Shown: positions 33,015 to 40,545 of the stretch, one piece after another
Numbering within the stretch: the stretch's first letter is position 1
Layout: every line of letters begins with the position of its first letter
Assembly (NCBI GenBank): GCA_011388275.1
Contig: DSAB01000117.1
Coordinates: 1 to 40,545, forward strand
Length of the DNA stretch: 40,545 nt
Reading direction: 5' to 3'
Source: a bacterium
GTDB taxonomy: Bacteria; Zhuqueibacterota; QNDG01; DSAB01
Translations under genes and position numbers: made by a program
The notes under the pieces: generated by a model
Told to the model about the DNA's origin: nothing
Database searches by the model: none
What the model saw: only the letters and a program-made list of their open reading frames with translations

Positions 33015-35000
33015 ATGTTCCTGAAGCAGAAAATGATTTCGTTTCTCTGGCTGAGCCTCGCCTTTTGCGGACACGCAGCCGGAACCGAGATCATACGCTC
33101 TCCTTCGGGGTCCATACAGGTTCACTGCAATCTCAAAATCGAAACAGGGAGAGAAGGCAGCCGCTCTCGATTCACATTCAATATCTTCTACAAGGGCAAC
33201 CTCGTCCTTCAGGATTCTCCGACCGGCCTCTCATTCCGGGATCTTCCCTCACTCGAAGGAGATTTCCGTATCTACCACCTTGAAAGCCGCAGCGGTCAGG
33301 ATATCTTTCGCCTGCCCTTTGGCAACACGGATACGGTCCGCTGCGCGTGGAATGAAACCGTATTTTACCTGCAGGAGAGGTACCCCCCGTTTCGCGTGAT
33401 GGAGATGCATTTCAGAGTTTCGGAAGAAGGGGTCGCCTTCAGGTATCGGGTTCCGGATCAGGCAGGACTCAGCGAAGTCGAACTCACCGGTGAAGAAACC
33501 GCCTTCCAGCTGGCGGAAGGCCTGCTTTACGCTCTGCCGCTGGAATCGTTTACCACAACGTACGAAGCCAATTACTGGACAGGCCGCCCTCGGGAAATGC
33601 AGCCCTCCACCTTGCTCGGGCTTCCACTGCTCATGCGCACACCCCATGCCTGGCTTCTGTTTACGGAAGCCGGACTTAAAAATTACGGAGGAATGTATCT
33701 CAGGAAAGATCCAAAGAATATGTCGCGTCTTTTATCGGAAATCGCGCCTCGCAGACAGGATGCCGGAATTTCGGCACGGCTGAAAACGCCCTTTGTCACC
33801 CCCTGGAGGGTGATCCTGGTCCAAGAACGCCCCGTGCCCGCGGCTTCTCCGTTCATTCTCAGCCTCAATGACAAACCCGCTTATCCGGACACGGACTGGA
33901 TCAAACCCGGTAAATGCGTCTGGCCCGAATGGTCGGGTCATTGGGCGGAGGGGGAACCCTTTTCAGGGAAAATGAATACAGATACGTATCTATACTATTT
34001 GCAGTTCGCAGCCGATCATGGACTGGAATATCTGCTGATCGACGCGGGCTGGTACGGAGATCCTGAAAGCGGCCTCGAAGACATCACGACACCCAACTCC
34101 GGACTCGATCTTTCCCGCATTCTTCAGCAGGGTAAAGAGAGCGGAGTCGGTATTTTTCTCTGGCTGAACCTTGAATGTGTCGAGAATCAGATGGAAAAAG
34201 CGTTTCCGATCTACCGTTCATGGGGGGTGGCCGGAGTCAGAATCGGCCGCATAAACCGGGACGATCAGGAGACGGTCCGCTTTCTCCACCGTGTGCTGGA
34301 AGCGGCGGGAAAGCATCGGCTGATGGTCGTTTTTGACGGAGCATACAAACCCACCGGAATACGGCGAACCTATCCGCACCTGCTCACGCGAACGGCCGTT
34401 TTGGGCCAGCCGTGGAACAGAGGTTCAGTCCGATGCGACCCCGAGCACGCGCTGATGGTTCCTTTCATACGAATGGCCGCCGGTCCCGTGGATTTCGGAC
34501 CGGGCTGTTTCCGCACCGTGCAGGAAAACTATTTCGACCCTCATGCCGTTCCGCCCCTGGCCATGGGAACCCGAATGCATCAGCTGGCCATGTATGTGAT
34601 TTTTGAATCCCCTCTGCAGATGTGTGTCGACCATCCTGCCGCTTATTCAGGACAGCCCGGAATCGAACTTCTTCAAGCCCTGCCCACGGTTTGGGATGAA
34701 ACCCGGTTTATTGACGGAGAACCCGGAGATTTCATCATCACGGCCCGCCGCAAAGGCTCGGAATGGTTTGTGGCGGCCATGACAGACTGGACGCCCCGGA
34801 CTCTTTCTGTTCCGCTCTCCTTTTTGCAGGAGGGTGCGTACCGGTCGGAGATGCATACCGATTCACCCAATGCCCGCTTCGAGCCTCGCCGAATCCGCCG
34901 GTATTCGCTTCGGGTGACACGAAACGACACCCTCGACCTGCTGCTCGGACCGGGAGGCGGCGCGGTGGTTCACTTGATACTCGAATCCGCGGACTTTTGA
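33015..35000 (+). CDS. GH97-family glycoside hydrolase-like protein with altered active site
   Basis: The 661 residues follow the full GH97 layout: signal peptide (about 1-22), N-terminal beta-sandwich (SPSGSIQVHCNLKI), TIM barrel (LLIDAGWYGD, FLWLNLE, RDDQETVRFLHRVLEAAGKH, GAYKPTGIRRTYPHLLTR, PEHALMVPFIRMAAGPVDF) and C-terminal beta domain (PTVWDET, TARRKG, LGPGGG). Members are alpha-glucosidases/galactosidases. Where retaining enzymes have the nucleophile in KVDFMDRDDQ, this protein has RIGRINRDDQ (G411). The usual acid Glu after GVRG is replaced (LGQPWNRGS, P466). Inactive or unusual catalysis is possible. GGAGG precedes the ATG. Confidence 0.85.
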   Translation: MFLKQKMISFLWLSLAFCGHAAGTEIIRSPSGSIQVHCNLKIETGREGSRSRFTFNIFYKGNLVLQDSPTGLSFRDLPSLEGDFRIYHLESRSGQDIFRLPFGNTDTVRCAWNETVFYLQERYPPFRVMEMHFRVSEEGVAFRYRVPDQAGLSEVELTGEETAFQLAEGLLYALPLESFTTTYEANYWTGRPREMQPSTLLGLPLLMRTPHAWLLFTEAGLKNYGGMYLRKDPKNMSRLLSEIAPRRQDAGISARLKTPFVTPWRVILVQERPVPAASPFILSLNDKPAYPDTDWIKPGKCVWPEWSGHWAEGEPFSGKMNTDTYLYYLQFAADHGLEYLLIDAGWYGDPESGLEDITTPNSGLDLSRILQQGKESGVGIFLWLNLECVENQMEKAFPIYRSWGVAGVRIGRINRDDQETVRFLHRVLEAAGKHRLMVVFDGAYKPTGIRRTYPHLLTRTAVLGQPWNRGSVRCDPEHALMVPFIRMAAGPVDFGPGCFRTVQENYFDPHAVPPLAMGTRMHQLAMYVIFESPLQMCVDHPAAYSGQPGIELLQALPTVWDETRFIDGEPGDFIITARRKGSEWFVAAMTDWTPRTLSVPLSFLQEGAYRSEMHTDSPNARFEPRRIRRYSLRVTRNDTLDLLLGPGGGAVVHLILESADF

Positions 35001-35034
35001 GAAGGCGCCGAAAAACATTCAGGGAGGAAACTGT

Positions 35035-36723
35035 ATGAAACAACGTATCTGGATATTCTTGCTGACTGTCCCCTTGCTCAGTCAGGCCGAAAATTATCTG
35101 ATTCAGGGTGAAAAATCGTCCCGAATTCAGTACCGGCTCACCCAGGAGGTCCAGACAGGGGCCGGCACACAGAGTCTGACCCTGAGTTTTGTGATCCCGC
35201 AATCTTTTGACTCGCCTACCGTGAAGCAGCGTATCGAGAATCTGAGGCTGAATCTGGCTCCGGAACCGCAGGAACGCAGAGAGGAACAGGATTCACGTGG
35301 CAACCGGATCGTTCGGGCTGTTTGGAAAAAGCCTCCGGCATCCATTGACGCGGCCATGGAATTCACAGCCGTCAACCGGACACAGCTGGGCCGGCTGAAA
35401 TCCGGCGCGCCTTTCCCGCTGAACACGGTCCCCGCAGAGGTGTCCGATTATCTCGGCGAATCCAGACAGGTTCAGGTGAATGATCCGCGTATTCGGGAGA
35501 AAGCCCGATCTCTGACACAGTCTGTGAAAACCGAATTCGACGCGGTCCAGAGAATACTGACCTGGATCGTGGATCACATGCGCTACGTCACGCCTCCCAG
35601 GCAATACGACGCGCTGTACAGCTTCGAAAGCGGCAGGGGAAACTGTCAGAACTATTCGCACCTGTCCGCGGCCCTCATGCGCTCTGCAGGCATACCGGTA
35701 CGCATCGTCAACGGGGTCACCCTCAAAGAACCCTATACGGTGAACACTCCGGAAGGGGCGTTTACTTTCAAAATGGGCCAGGGAAGACATTCATGGATTG
35801 AGGTCTGGTTTCCGGATCTGGGCTGGATTCCGTTCGATCCCCAGCAGACCGAACTGTTCGTTTCCAACCGGTTCGTCCGCATCGAGGTCGGCGTGGACAA
35901 TGAAGAAACCGTCAATGACGGCATGGTGCAGTGGCGGCGGGTCAAGGGAACTTCGGAAAAGCCCCGTTTCCGCGAATCGATCGACGCGGCCTTTCCCGAA
36001 GACCGGGTTCAGCTGACACTGACCAAACAGAATTACGGTCCGCAGGCCATGCTGATATGCCCGGCCATTGAAACCACGTTCACTCCGGTCGCGGTACCGC
36101 CTCCCCCGCCTCCGGAAAAAGTGGATGAAAGCCGCCTGAAAACCCTGCGGTACACAAAACCCTTTCTGTTCGGAAACCTGGACTTTCCTCGCGGCGTTGA
36201 TTTTCTGTTCACACACGGGCCGGCCGAGAAGAAGAAAGACGATCTCTTTTCAATGACCAAAACATTTATGGTGGAGACCGCCGAATACGTCACAACCCAG
36301 ATGACTCAGTACGCACAGATCTTCGTGCTTCAGGTGCCCGTCGAACTGAAGAGCGTGGGTCTGGCCCTGCACAAGTTCGGAGGCAGCGGTCAGCTCTGGG
36401 TTGAACTCATGGACGATGCCGGGGGGCGGCCCGGAAAAATCATCGTTTCCAGCGATTTTCTGTCTCTGGACCGGCTTTCGGCCAAACCCGGTTACGACTG
36501 GGTGGATTTCGATTTTTCCGGACAATCTCTGAAACTTTCGCCCGGCCGGTACTGGATCGCGCTGGGTTTTACGGGCCGGCCCATTGTCAACTGGTTTTAC
36601 ACCTACGGAAAGCCCGTGGGGCCCATTGACGGCACGCGGTACAAATCGGTTTACGAAGAAAAGTGGAGCGGAGCCATGACCTATGAGTTCAATTACCGGG
36701 TCACCGGCCTGGCCGCCCGCTGA
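35035..36723 (+). CDS. Exported transglutaminase-like (TGc) protein
   Basis: The 562 residues carry a signal peptide (about 1-19). A beta-rich N-terminal region leads to a transglutaminase/protease-fold core with the triad C204 (GRGNCQNYSHLSAALMRSAGIPVR), H252 (GRHSWIEVWF) and D268 (GWIPFDP). A proline run (PPPPPPEK) follows. The C-terminal ~170 residues look like a beta-sandwich (GSGQLWVELMDDAGGRPG), perhaps a surface-binding or sorting domain. Proteins of this type act as peptidases or amidases in the envelope. Spacing to the GH97-like gene is 34 nt with AGGGAGG upstream. Confidence 0.82.
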   Translation: MKQRIWIFLLTVPLLSQAENYLIQGEKSSRIQYRLTQEVQTGAGTQSLTLSFVIPQSFDSPTVKQRIENLRLNLAPEPQERREEQDSRGNRIVRAVWKKPPASIDAAMEFTAVNRTQLGRLKSGAPFPLNTVPAEVSDYLGESRQVQVNDPRIREKARSLTQSVKTEFDAVQRILTWIVDHMRYVTPPRQYDALYSFESGRGNCQNYSHLSAALMRSAGIPVRIVNGVTLKEPYTVNTPEGAFTFKMGQGRHSWIEVWFPDLGWIPFDPQQTELFVSNRFVRIEVGVDNEETVNDGMVQWRRVKGTSEKPRFRESIDAAFPEDRVQLTLTKQNYGPQAMLICPAIETTFTPVAVPPPPPPEKVDESRLKTLRYTKPFLFGNLDFPRGVDFLFTHGPAEKKKDDLFSMTKTFMVETAEYVTTQMTQYAQIFVLQVPVELKSVGLALHKFGGSGQLWVELMDDAGGRPGKIIVSSDFLSLDRLSAKPGYDWVDFDFSGQSLKLSPGRYWIALGFTGRPIVNWFYTYGKPVGPIDGTRYKSVYEEKWSGAMTYEFNYRVTGLAAR

Positions 36724-36763
36724 GAAACAGCGAAGCAAACTCATTGATCATGGAAATCGAAAT

Positions 36764-37792
36764 ATGAAAGCGAAGCTTGTTTTTGGATGGATAATGCTTT
36801 TTCAGCTGGCGTGGACACAGGCCATGGGGGCCCGTTCCATCCAGCTGATCACACCCGAACTTCAGCAGCTGGGGCGCCTGAAGGAAGGGACCGTGGTCAC
36901 GGATACGCTTCTTTTCGCCAACCGGACTCGGTCTTCCCTGCGCATCAGCCGGATCAAATCTTCATGCGGATGCACGGTTCCGACTCTGGACCGGGACATC
37001 CTCGCGCCCGGAGACACCGCCCGAATCATCTATGTGCTCAATACTCGAGGCTTCCACGGCCTGCTTCGAAAAACCCTGACCGTGGAGTTCCATGAAACAA
37101 AGATCGAACCGGTCACCTTCCTTCTGGAATTTCAGGTGTACAATGAACTGGATATCGAACCCCGGTATATCCATTTCAAGGACGTCCATACCGATCCCGA
37201 CACCGTGTTGACCGCCGCGATCATCGTGCGGAATTACGGCGATGTCCCCATTCGGCTGAAACGGGTGTTCGCCAAATCCGGCCGGGTGAAAGTCGGCCCG
37301 GTCAGGGCGCGCCTCGATCCGCTCGATGCAGTCACCCTGACGGTGCGTTTTACACCGACTGAACCAGCGATGATCATGGATTATATTATTATCGAGACCG
37401 ACCATGAGAAAAACAGAATTCTGGAAATTCCCGTTTTCGGCCAGGTGCGGCGCGGATTTCAAACGAATCATCAGCCGGAGCCTGATGCTCGCGGGTGCGG
37501 CCCTGTTTCTGGGACTGGCCGCCAACCATCTTCACCCGGCCGGCATGCCCATGCGCCTGATGACGCTTCCCCTTACCGGCGTTTCAGCCGTGGAGGCCTG
37601 GCGGCCCCTGCATGCGGATTCGGCTTTTGCGCTTCACCTGCAGCAGACCGCCGTGTTCTGGGACGTGCGGCCTCAGGCCGATTTCAACCTGGACCATATT
37701 CCGGGCGCCTGTTCCGTGCCCTTCCCGGCGTTTTTCAGAAATCCGGACCGGTACCTGCCGGCCGACCCCGAGACCACGCTGGTGCTCTATGA
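36764..37792 (+). CDS. DUF1573 protein, frame runs on into the next gene
   Basis: This exported protein has a signal peptide (about 1-22) and the DUF1573 hallmark KSSCGCTVPTLDRDILAPGDTARI (about 65-88), followed by a second immunoglobulin-like repeat (DIEPRYIHFKDV to ILEIPVFGQV, about residue 227). From about 37450 the frame continues for over 110 residues of Arg/Pro/Gly-rich sequence that is only the out-of-frame reading of the rhodanese-like gene. The genuine protein should end near 37450-37485. A TGA (37483) is present in the -1 frame. A one-base loss or a real -1 shift would close it. Confidence 0.7.
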   Translation: MKAKLVFGWIMLFQLAWTQAMGARSIQLITPELQQLGRLKEGTVVTDTLLFANRTRSSLRISRIKSSCGCTVPTLDRDILAPGDTARIIYVLNTRGFHGLLRKTLTVEFHETKIEPVTFLLEFQVYNELDIEPRYIHFKDVHTDPDTVLTAAIIVRNYGDVPIRLKRVFAKSGRVKVGPVRARLDPLDAVTLTVRFTPTEPAMIMDYIIIETDHEKNRILEIPVFGQVRRGFQTNHQPEPDARGCGPVSGTGRQPSSPGRHAHAPDDASPYRRFSRGGLAAPACGFGFCASPAADRRVLGRAASGRFQPGPYSGRLFRALPGVFQKSGPVPAGRPRDHAGAL

Positions 37793-37931
37793 TTTCGAAG
37801 ATTACAGCCCCAGGCCCAGACAAATGATTCAATGGCTTTTGTCCAAAGGATACAGCCGGGTTTATCAGCTTCGGAACGGATACAGTTTCTGGCTGGACAT
37901 GGGATACCCGAGGAAGGAGGGGAACCGATGA
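37404..37931 (+). CDS. Membrane-anchored rhodanese-like protein lacking the active-site Cys
   Basis: Up to 175 residues. A basic segment (FKRIISRS) is followed by a transmembrane helix (LMLAGAALFLGLAANHL), then a rhodanese fold: VFWDVRPQADFNLDHIPGACSVPF, LVLYDFEDYSPRPRQMIQWLLSKGY and VYQLRNGYSFWLDMGYP. The loop that normally carries the catalytic Cys (VVYCxxGxR) reads LYDFEDYSPRP, so sulphur transfer is unlikely. The start is uncertain. ATG 37404 keeps the positive charges; ATG 37485 has GGAG upstream and a TGATG overlap. It precedes the DoxX-like gene with an ATGA overlap. Confidence 0.7.
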   Translation: MRKTEFWKFPFSARCGADFKRIISRSLMLAGAALFLGLAANHLHPAGMPMRLMTLPLTGVSAVEAWRPLHADSAFALHLQQTAVFWDVRPQADFNLDHIPGACSVPFPAFFRNPDRYLPADPETTLVLYDFEDYSPRPRQMIQWLLSKGYSRVYQLRNGYSFWLDMGYPRKEGNR

Positions 37932-38383
37932 AAGCCGGGACATGGACGGTTTGGTTGCTGCGCCTGGGATTCGGAGTACTGCTTCTGGCCGCGGCGCTTC
38001 CCAAGATCGCTCAGCCCCTGCTGTTCGCCGAAGCCGTAGCGAATTACCGGGTTCTGGGAGAGCCTCTCTCCCGCTGGGCCGCGGTGTGGGTGCCCTGGCT
38101 GGAACTTCTGGCGGGACTCTCTCTGATCAGCGGTCTCTGGCTGGAAGCCGGCGTGACAGTCAACGCGGGACTCATGACGGCCTTTCTCGTTCTGGTCGTT
38201 CAGGCCCAGCTCCGGGGTCTCGACATCGGCTGCGGCTGCTTCGATGTGCAGGGTGAGGATCCCATTACCTGGCTGAAAATCATGGAGAATCTGGCTTTCG
38301 CGGCCGGATCGCTGCTCCTGGCGCGGCTGTGCTTCCGGCCAAGCGGATCCGGCTTTCCAAACGTTAATACCGATCATCAATGA
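37928..38383 (+). CDS. DoxX/MauE-like membrane protein
   Basis: The 151 residues form four transmembrane helices, starting MKAGTWTVWLLRLGFGVLLL. LGEPLSRWAAVWVPWLELLAGLSLI and the loop LDIGCGCFDVQ (CxC) identify the MauE/DoxX-like quinone-linked redox group. Such proteins resemble half of a VKOR/DsbB unit and pair with rhodanese-like partners in many FCB genomes. A GGAGG lies just upstream. The ATGA overlap makes it co-translated with the rhodanese-like gene. Confidence 0.82.
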   Translation: MKAGTWTVWLLRLGFGVLLLAAALPKIAQPLLFAEAVANYRVLGEPLSRWAAVWVPWLELLAGLSLISGLWLEAGVTVNAGLMTAFLVLVVQAQLRGLDIGCGCFDVQGEDPITWLKIMENLAFAAGSLLLARLCFRPSGSGFPNVNTDHQ

Positions 38384-38402
38384 ACTGTCAAGGAAACCGA
38401 CC

Positions 38403-38780
38403 ATGGAAAAGAAACCGATATTCATCACCAAATACGACAAGGTGCGGCTCAAGCGTCTGATCGACACCGATCTGATCAATGAAATAAAGCGGGCCAAAGT
38501 CGTGGATTCAAAGGAAATTCCCGATGATGTCATTACCATGAACTCCCGGTTCAAACTGAAGGATCTGGATTCCGGAGAAGAGTCGGTCTACACGCTGGTT
38601 TTTCCCGAGGATGCCGACATCTACCAGAACAAGATCTCGATTTACGCGCCCATGGGAATCGCCCTGATCGGTTACCAGGTCGGTGATGTGATCGAGTGGC
38701 CTGTCCCCGGCGGAATTCTCCGCATCAAGGTACTGGAAATTTTGTATCAGCCGGAAGCATCCGGTGATTTTCATTTGTAA
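38403..38780 (+). CDS. rnk: Rnk-type nucleoside diphosphate kinase regulator (GreA/GreB C-terminal fold)
   Basis: The 125 residues comprise an N-terminal coiled coil of reduced length and the GreA/B-like C-terminal domain. Rnk signatures are IPDDVITMNSRFKLKDLDSGEE, TLVFPEDAD, IAPMGIALIGYQVGD-like YAPMGIALIGYQVGDVIEW and the end LEILYQPEASGD. Rnk binds RNA polymerase and affects nucleotide pools. It begins 19 nt after the DoxX-like gene. Confidence 0.9.
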   Translation: MEKKPIFITKYDKVRLKRLIDTDLINEIKRAKVVDSKEIPDDVITMNSRFKLKDLDSGEESVYTLVFPEDADIYQNKISIYAPMGIALIGYQVGDVIEWPVPGGILRIKVLEILYQPEASGDFHL

Positions 38781-38844
38781 CCGAAGGGATCGGAATCAAT
38801 CACAAACCGTGGCCGCCACTGCGTCTCCAAAACGGGAAGGAGAG

Positions 38845-39750
38845 ATGAAACAAAACCTGAAAGTCTGGCATAACGGGAATATCATCGACAAGTCAAAAGC
38901 CGTTGTCCCCCTGCTCTCCCATGGGTTCTCCCGCGCATCCGCGATCTTTGAAGTCTTCGGCGTGCACCGGGGACCCGGCGGCCCCATGGCCTTTCGCATG
39001 GACGAACACCTGAAGCGGCTGCGGCACAGCGCGAACATTCTGAAGATGACTCTCAAATACGATGAGCAGACGCTTCGTGACGCGGTCTCTCAAACCGTGG
39101 CCGCAAACAGGATTCAAGCCGGCATGATCAAGATCATGGCCTACTGGAAAGAGGAGTCGCTCATCGAACTGGTTCTGGACAGCTCTCTGGATGTCACGGT
39201 GTTCGCCGTTCCCGCGGATCCGGCCCTGCACTTGGGAGACACCACCCCCATCACAGCTTGCCTGTCCAAATGGAGAAAACTGCATCCGGAAACCGCTCCG
39301 GTCACGGCCAAGGCCTGCGCCAACTATCTCAACGCCTATCTGGTGCAGCGGGATGCCCGGGAACGGGGTTTTGACGTGGGACTGCTGCTGAGCACGGACG
39401 GATTTCTGACAGAAGGCGCCCTGGAATCCGTCTTTCTGGTCAGGGACGGCATACTCCGGACGCCTCCGTCCGGACGTATTCTGTCCAGCATCTCGCGGAA
39501 AACCATTCTGGAAATCGCTCCTCATGCCGGCATTCCCGTGGATATGACACCCATGAGAACAGAGGCCCTGTACTCGGCCGATGAGATCTTTACATCCCAC
39601 ACAGGCATCAAGGTGAGTCCCGTGAAGCGATTCGAGGACCGTGAACTCTCCGCGCCGGGCCCTGTGACGCAAAAGCTGATGCATATGATGAACCGGCTCC
39701 TCGGTTTCGAGGATGACCGTTTCGCTCACTGGTTTCATAAACTGGACTGA
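38845..39750 (+). CDS. Class IV PLP aminotransferase (branched-chain / D-amino acid type)
   Basis: The 301 residues have the fold-type IV motifs VPLLSHGFSRASAIFEVFGVH (N-terminal domain), TAKACANYLNAYLVQRDAR (PLP Lys in AKA), FLTEGALESVFLVRDGIL (cofactor-anchoring Glu) and ADEIFTSHTGIKVSPV. The likely substrates are branched-chain 2-oxo acids with glutamate. A D-amino acid transaminase or aminodeoxychorismate lyase is the main alternative. GGGAAGGAGAG precedes the ATG; an upstream in-frame start overlapping rnk is less likely. Confidence 0.88.
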   Translation: MKQNLKVWHNGNIIDKSKAVVPLLSHGFSRASAIFEVFGVHRGPGGPMAFRMDEHLKRLRHSANILKMTLKYDEQTLRDAVSQTVAANRIQAGMIKIMAYWKEESLIELVLDSSLDVTVFAVPADPALHLGDTTPITACLSKWRKLHPETAPVTAKACANYLNAYLVQRDARERGFDVGLLLSTDGFLTEGALESVFLVRDGILRTPPSGRILSSISRKTILEIAPHAGIPVDMTPMRTEALYSADEIFTSHTGIKVSPVKRFEDRELSAPGPVTQKLMHMMNRLLGFEDDRFAHWFHKLD

Positions 39751-39774
39751 CTCCATCGCCGCTGTTTCCCCCGC

Positions 39775-40349
39775 ATGGAGCCCTGGGAGAAATCCGATAT
39801 CGAAAGTCAGGTGGGATTTTTTCCCGAGGGTCAGTTTGTCATTGAGTATGAAGACCGCCTAATCGCCTCGTGCAGCAGTCTGATTGTGGATTTCGACGAT
39901 TACGCGGACATCCATGACTGGAACCAGATCGCGGCCGGCGGCACCATAAAGAATCACAATCCGGACGGCGATACGCTCTATGGAATCGAAATCATGGTGG
40001 ACCCCGATTTTCGGAACTGGCCCGCATTGCCGTGGAACAGGGTGCCCGCATTCTTTTTGTGCCCTTCAACATCAATGAGCGTCACGGCAATCTTCCGTTC
40101 GTGGAAAACATGGATGTTCAGCACGCCCAGAGCGGCATCTACACGCCTTCGGATATGCAGTTCGCGCGGGACGGCATCGCGTCGGAATGCACGCCCAATG
40201 TGGAGACCGTCGTGGTCCACGATCTGGATCTGGCCGTGCTGGAAAGGTACCGCAAAAGCGGCGTGGTAACCCACTGGGCCGACCGGCGCGATGATCTTTA
40301 CCGGGTGGAATATCTGGGGCCGAAGGAGAACAGGGGGCGGAGGTCATAG
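39775..40349 (+). pseudogene. Degraded GNAT-nitrilase fusion gene
   Basis: Two reading frames hold pieces of one large protein (GNAT acetyltransferase fused to a carbon-nitrogen hydrolase, normally about 500 residues). Frame 1 (39775-40016) covers a GNAT stretch: GFFPEGQFVIEYEDRL, SSLIVDFDDYADIHDW and NHNPDGDTLYGIEIMVDPDFR. From about 40022 the nitrilase C-terminus appears in another frame: ARIAVEQGARILFVPFN, then NLPFVENMDVQHAQSGIYTPSD, DGIASECTPNVETVVVHDLDL. The N-terminus, most of the GNAT and nitrilase middle, and a piece after RHG (about 40088) are missing. None of the intact sites needed for activity, such as the nitrilase Cys, remains. Confidence 0.8.
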
Positions 40350-40520
40350 GCGGCCCTTCGGGCCGCGACCACAGACAACAGACCGCAGACCACGGGCGGC
40401 CTCCGGCCGCGACAATAGACCGTAGACCATCGACCATAGTCGACCATAGTCGTCCATCGTCTGCGGTCTATGGTCTATCGTCAGAACATCGTCTGCCGTC
40501 CATCGTCTATCGTCCACAAA
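40347..40520. repeat. Hairpin plus heptamer inverted-repeat array
   Basis: Two GC-rich hairpins, GCGGCCC-TTC-GGGCCGC (40350-40366) and GCGGCC-TCC-GGCCGC (40396-40410), are each followed by 7-nt units like gcagacc/gtagacc. A large imperfect palindrome follows: 40411-40443 matches the reverse complement of 40450-40482 at 25 of 33 positions by hand count. The right half continues with tccatcg/tctatcg units to about 40516. It looks like a non-coding dispersed intergenic repeat. Confidence 0.75.
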
Positions 40521-40545
40521 AGAATAATGCCCTCCCCCCATACCA

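Noticed and set aside
40347-40520. CRISPR-like array
   Set aside because: Units are 7 nt, irregular and inverted about a centre, without spacers of even size and without cas genes nearby.
40344-40541. Minus-strand 65-codon frame
   Set aside because: It is the translation of the heptamer repeat array (DRRWTADD-type repeats) and not a gene.

Overview
The window looks like a chromosomal segment of an uncultured bacterium of the FCB superphylum (Fibrobacterota-Chlorobi-Bacteroidota and allied candidate phyla). This is an inference from gene content. The pointers are a PcrB/GGGP-synthase-type lipid gene, a DUF1015-serA-serC cluster, a DUF3098 protein, a PorV-like NPA-motif barrel, a large Alu-containing SRP RNA, a GH97 protein and a DUF1573-rhodanese-DoxX cluster. 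The clearest promoters have ordinary TTGACA / TATATT boxes rather than the Bacteroidota-type consensus, which argues for a deep branch outside Bacteroidota proper. Coding density is high. There is no sign of phage, insertion sequences or CRISPR.

Layout. 1-2.65 kb (+): two envelope beta-barrel proteins, the first cut by the window edge. 2.75-6.45 kb (+): a lysine-rich small protein, then DUF1015, serA and serC (serine synthesis), closed by a bidirectional terminator. 6.5-8.6 kb (-): a coiled-coil Lys-rich protein, a CapA-like protein and hpt. 8.7-10.25 kb (-): a lipoprotein, tRNA-Asp, and a DUF3098 membrane protein whose stop codon directly abuts tRNA-Val. 10.4-12.7 kb (-): a toast-rack protein and a POTRA-less BamA/Omp85-type barrel behind a good sigma-54 promoter. 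12.8-30 kb (-): a run of same-strand genes with no gap over about 62 nt. From its promoter it reads seven tRNAs with tadA among them, SRP RNA, dnaX, ybaB, recR, pgsA, pgpA, cinA, thpR, recA, recX, alaS, GGGP synthase, CpsB-like phosphatase, gmhA, lgt, hflX and an orphan NtrC-type regulator. 30.3-32.7 kb (-): two secreted alpha/beta hydrolases carrying TPR segments. 33.0-39.75 kb (+): a GH97-like protein, a transglutaminase-like protein, DUF1573, a rhodanese-like protein, a DoxX/MauE-like protein, Rnk and a class IV aminotransferase. 39.8-40.5 kb: the remains of a GNAT-nitrilase fusion gene and a hairpin/heptamer repeat.

How the parts work together. The long minus-strand run is an information-processing and envelope block: translation RNAs, replication/recombination (dnaX, recR, recA), lipid head-group and ether-lipid enzymes, and lipoprotein maturation. 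It ends in a sigma-54 activator. Just beyond that gene lie a palindromic operator-like site and a sigma-54 promoter that would drive the Omp85-type barrel, which suggests a self-contained envelope-response module. Other points worth attention are an A10 slippage site in dnaX with quick stops in both shifted frames, tadA placed directly behind its own substrate tRNA-Arg(ACG), a GH97 protein whose catalytic positions look eroded, and a DUF1573 frame that stays open deep into the next gene.
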